This document shows, one piece after another, positions 62,935 through 64,000 of a stretch of DNA of 64,000 nucleotides. Source of the stretch: Flavivirga sp. 57AJ16 (GTDB taxonomy: Bacteria; Bacteroidota; Bacteroidia; Flavobacteriales; Flavobacteriaceae); the NCBI RefSeq assembly GCF_028736925.1, contig NZ_JAQZAT010000021.1, positions 17,681 to 81,680 on the forward strand. The letters run 5' to 3'. Numbering within the stretch: the first letter of the stretch is position 1; each line of letters starts with the position of its first letter. The position numbers and the translations under genes are program-made. The notes beneath the pieces were generated by a model. It worked only from the letters and a program-made list of their open reading frames with translations, ran no database searches and was not told where the DNA came from.

Positions 62935-63651
62935 ATGAAAGATTGGGAAAAATATGAACATCAAATTTTCGATAAATTACGTGAAGAATTTCCCGATTCT
63001 GATATTAAAAAAGACGAGAGAATAAAAGGAATATTCTCTGAAAGAAGTAGGCAAATCGATATTTTAGTTACATCTCAATCAATTGGAAATGAACTAAAAG
63101 TTGTAATTGATTGTAAAAAATTTAGTAAAAAAATAAACCTTAAGACTGTAGAATCTTTTTTAGGCTTTTGTGAAGATGTTGGTGCTCATCTTGGTATAAT
63201 GATTACAAACATTGGTTATTCAAAAAGTGCATTGAACAGAGTCAAAAAATATCATAGAGATATAAAATTAGATATTGTCAATTTTATTGACTTTGACGAA
63301 TATCATTTTGACTTAACAGATTGCTCATTATGCAGAAATGATGATGGATTTCCTCGTGGCTACATATTTTGGGATGAGCCAATTCCATTGGTAAAGGATG
63401 GATTAATTACCCTTATTCATCAAGGACAATGTTCCTATTGTGGAGAATTACACATTAAATGTCAAGGTTGTGGAGAAATAATGGACTTTGGAACTGATTA
63501 TCAAGATATAGAATGTATGTGTGAAAACGTATTTGGAATTAAATCGGAATATATTGGAAATGGAATGACGGAGGATCATATCTACTTAAAAGACAGAAAA
63601 GATGAACCACCTGAATTTATTGACCCTAACCAAGTAAAATTATTTGAATAA
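62935..63651 (+). CDS. PD-(D/E)XK restriction-endonuclease-like protein with zinc cysteines
   Basis: A 238-residue protein. The N-terminal domain (about residues 1-120) fits the Mrr/restriction endonuclease-like fold: a helix with E8, then RQIDILV (D42) and VVIDCKKF (D59, K61), the PD-(D/E)XK core. The C-terminal part has paired cysteines C166/C169, C176/C179 and C194/C196, a probable zinc ribbon. It is likely a DNA-cutting defence enzyme. The position in an integron-like cassette fits a mobile defence gene. Confidence 0.78.
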   Translation: MKDWEKYEHQIFDKLREEFPDSDIKKDERIKGIFSERSRQIDILVTSQSIGNELKVVIDCKKFSKKINLKTVESFLGFCEDVGAHLGIMITNIGYSKSALNRVKKYHRDIKLDIVNFIDFDEYHFDLTDCSLCRNDDGFPRGYIFWDEPIPLVKDGLITLIHQGQCSYCGELHIKCQGCGEIMDFGTDYQDIECMCENVFGIKSEYIGNGMTEDHIYLKDRKDEPPEFIDPNQVKLFE

Positions 63652-63714
63652 AAACTACACACAACACAGTATATAAAAAATTGCTAATTTTAGCTAAACC
63701 AATGTTAGTTGCAC
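63652..63714. other. Candidate recombination site 2 (attC-like)
   Basis: Left arm CTACACACAACACAGTATAT (63655-63674), short hairpin GCTAA/TTAGC in the middle, right arm AATGTTAGTTGCAC. The arms pair imperfectly (CACACAACA against TGTTAGTTG). The left arm is an inverted match of site 1. The layout resembles integron attC sites, but the core does not fit the classical GTTRRRY consensus exactly. Confidence 0.45.
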
Positions 63715-63768
63715 GTTTGCTAGCTTCTGATTTTCCTTCGGAAAATCCTCGCACACAAACACGCAACT
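63707..63768. repeat. Long hairpin next to site 2
   Basis: Outer arms AGTTGC...GTTTG and CAAAC...GCAACT pair with two mismatches. The inner arm GATTTTCC/GGAAAATC is a perfect 8-bp stem with loop TTC. It lies 8 bases before the probable intron start. Structured DNA of this type is a known landing site of some group II introns. Confidence 0.6.
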
Positions 63769-63776
63769 TTCCATAT

Positions 63777-64000
63777 GTGTGCCGAGAGTAACGAACGGCT
63801 GAAATTCGTTACGCAACTGTTTATAAGATGGTGGAACCGACCCACCGGTGCTGTTCTACAGGGAAGAGTGTCAAACCCCCATAAGGTGCTTTGGTAAAGA
63901 GTCAAGGTATTGAGCGTTATGGAAACGGCCGCGCCATGAGCGTGGTCAGGTATGAATAAAGGAGATGAATGCAAATGAACCTCTGATGAAGTGTCGAGAA
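63777..64000 (+). ncRNA. Probable group II intron, 5' part (runs off the window)
   Basis: The candidate 5' end GTGTG fits the GUGYG boundary. A perfect 8-bp stem GTAACGAA/TTCGTTAC (63788-63812) follows. GTTCTACAGGGAAGAGTGTC (63854-), GGTATTGAGCGTTATGGAAA, then GCGCCATGAGCGTGGTCAGG and the terminal AACCTCTGATGAAGTGTCGA resemble domain I of bacterial group II introns, recalled from memory. No long frame is present. The reverse-transcriptase gene would lie beyond 64000. Confidence 0.6.

Noticed and set aside
63720..63974. 84-codon minus-strand frame at the window end
   Set aside because: It overlaps the hairpin and the structured intron-like sequence, and shows no protein-like pattern.

Overview
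The window looks like a chromosomal segment of a marine or sediment Flavobacteriaceae (Bacteroidota). It is AT-rich and carries several TonB-dependent receptors with carboxypeptidase-regulatory-like N-domains, a SusC/SusD pair and many SCxxx lipoproteins. Some promoters resemble the Bacteroidota TAnnTTTG type, Shine-Dalgarno sequences are mostly absent, and a type IX secretion (T9SS) sorting-domain relic and a clade II nosZ cluster are present. No rRNA, tRNA or CRISPR array was seen.

Layout. 0-2.9 kb: DinB, GNAT, small zinc-ribbon, CBS and TPR-like genes. 2.9-5.3 kb: a decayed accessory island with a palindromic repeat, a T9SS cargo tail, a MITE, an HTH gene with a heptamer operator, a broken nucleotidyltransferase partner and a transposase tail. 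5.3-11.4 kb: a tandem-repeat beta-helix lipoprotein, a TonB receptor and an orphan receptor N-domain, all preceded by period-11 repeat arrays. 11.5-19.4 kb: housekeeping genes (dgt, dxs, tadA, a ClC channel, aspS). 19.7-27.1 kb: a TonB receptor and a SusC/SusD pair sharing leader sequences. 27.2-33.9 kb: an RND efflux operon with TetR repressor and operator. 34-36.6 kb: polyprenyl synthase, a small partner, an Rrf2 relic and ric. 36.6-37.2 kb: nested MITEs. 37.2-48.8 kb: a nitrous oxide reductase cluster with a predicted copper receptor and copper lipoprotein. 49.4-53.4 kb: sucA-odhB. 54.5-60.2 kb: a PKD/beta-barrel protein, a CHAT peptidase, a retropepsin and a NarL-type regulator. 60.7-64 kb: a zinc-ribbon paralogue, a tyrosine recombinase, an integron-like two-gene nuclease cassette and the 5' end of a probable group II intron.

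How the genes work together. The nos genes (cytochrome c, FAS1 protein, nosZ, a membrane protein, nosL, nosD, nosF, nosY) would form a Sec/lipoprotein-type N2O reductase system. Copper would be supplied through the NosA/OprC-like receptor and the Met/His-rich lipoprotein. Two promoters, at the cytochrome c gene and at the 40.7 kb gene, have an FNR/CRP-type palindrome at exactly the same distance from a TAAATTTG element. Two Rrf2-family regulators beside these genes and beside ric are pseudogenes.

Most novel points: the period-11 arrays before three neighbouring genes; a MITE-in-MITE insertion whose 9-bp target duplication is proven by an empty copy in the same window; the CHAT-retropepsin-PKD locus; and the recombinase-linked cassette carrying a PD-(D/E)XK nuclease pair next to a probable group II intron.
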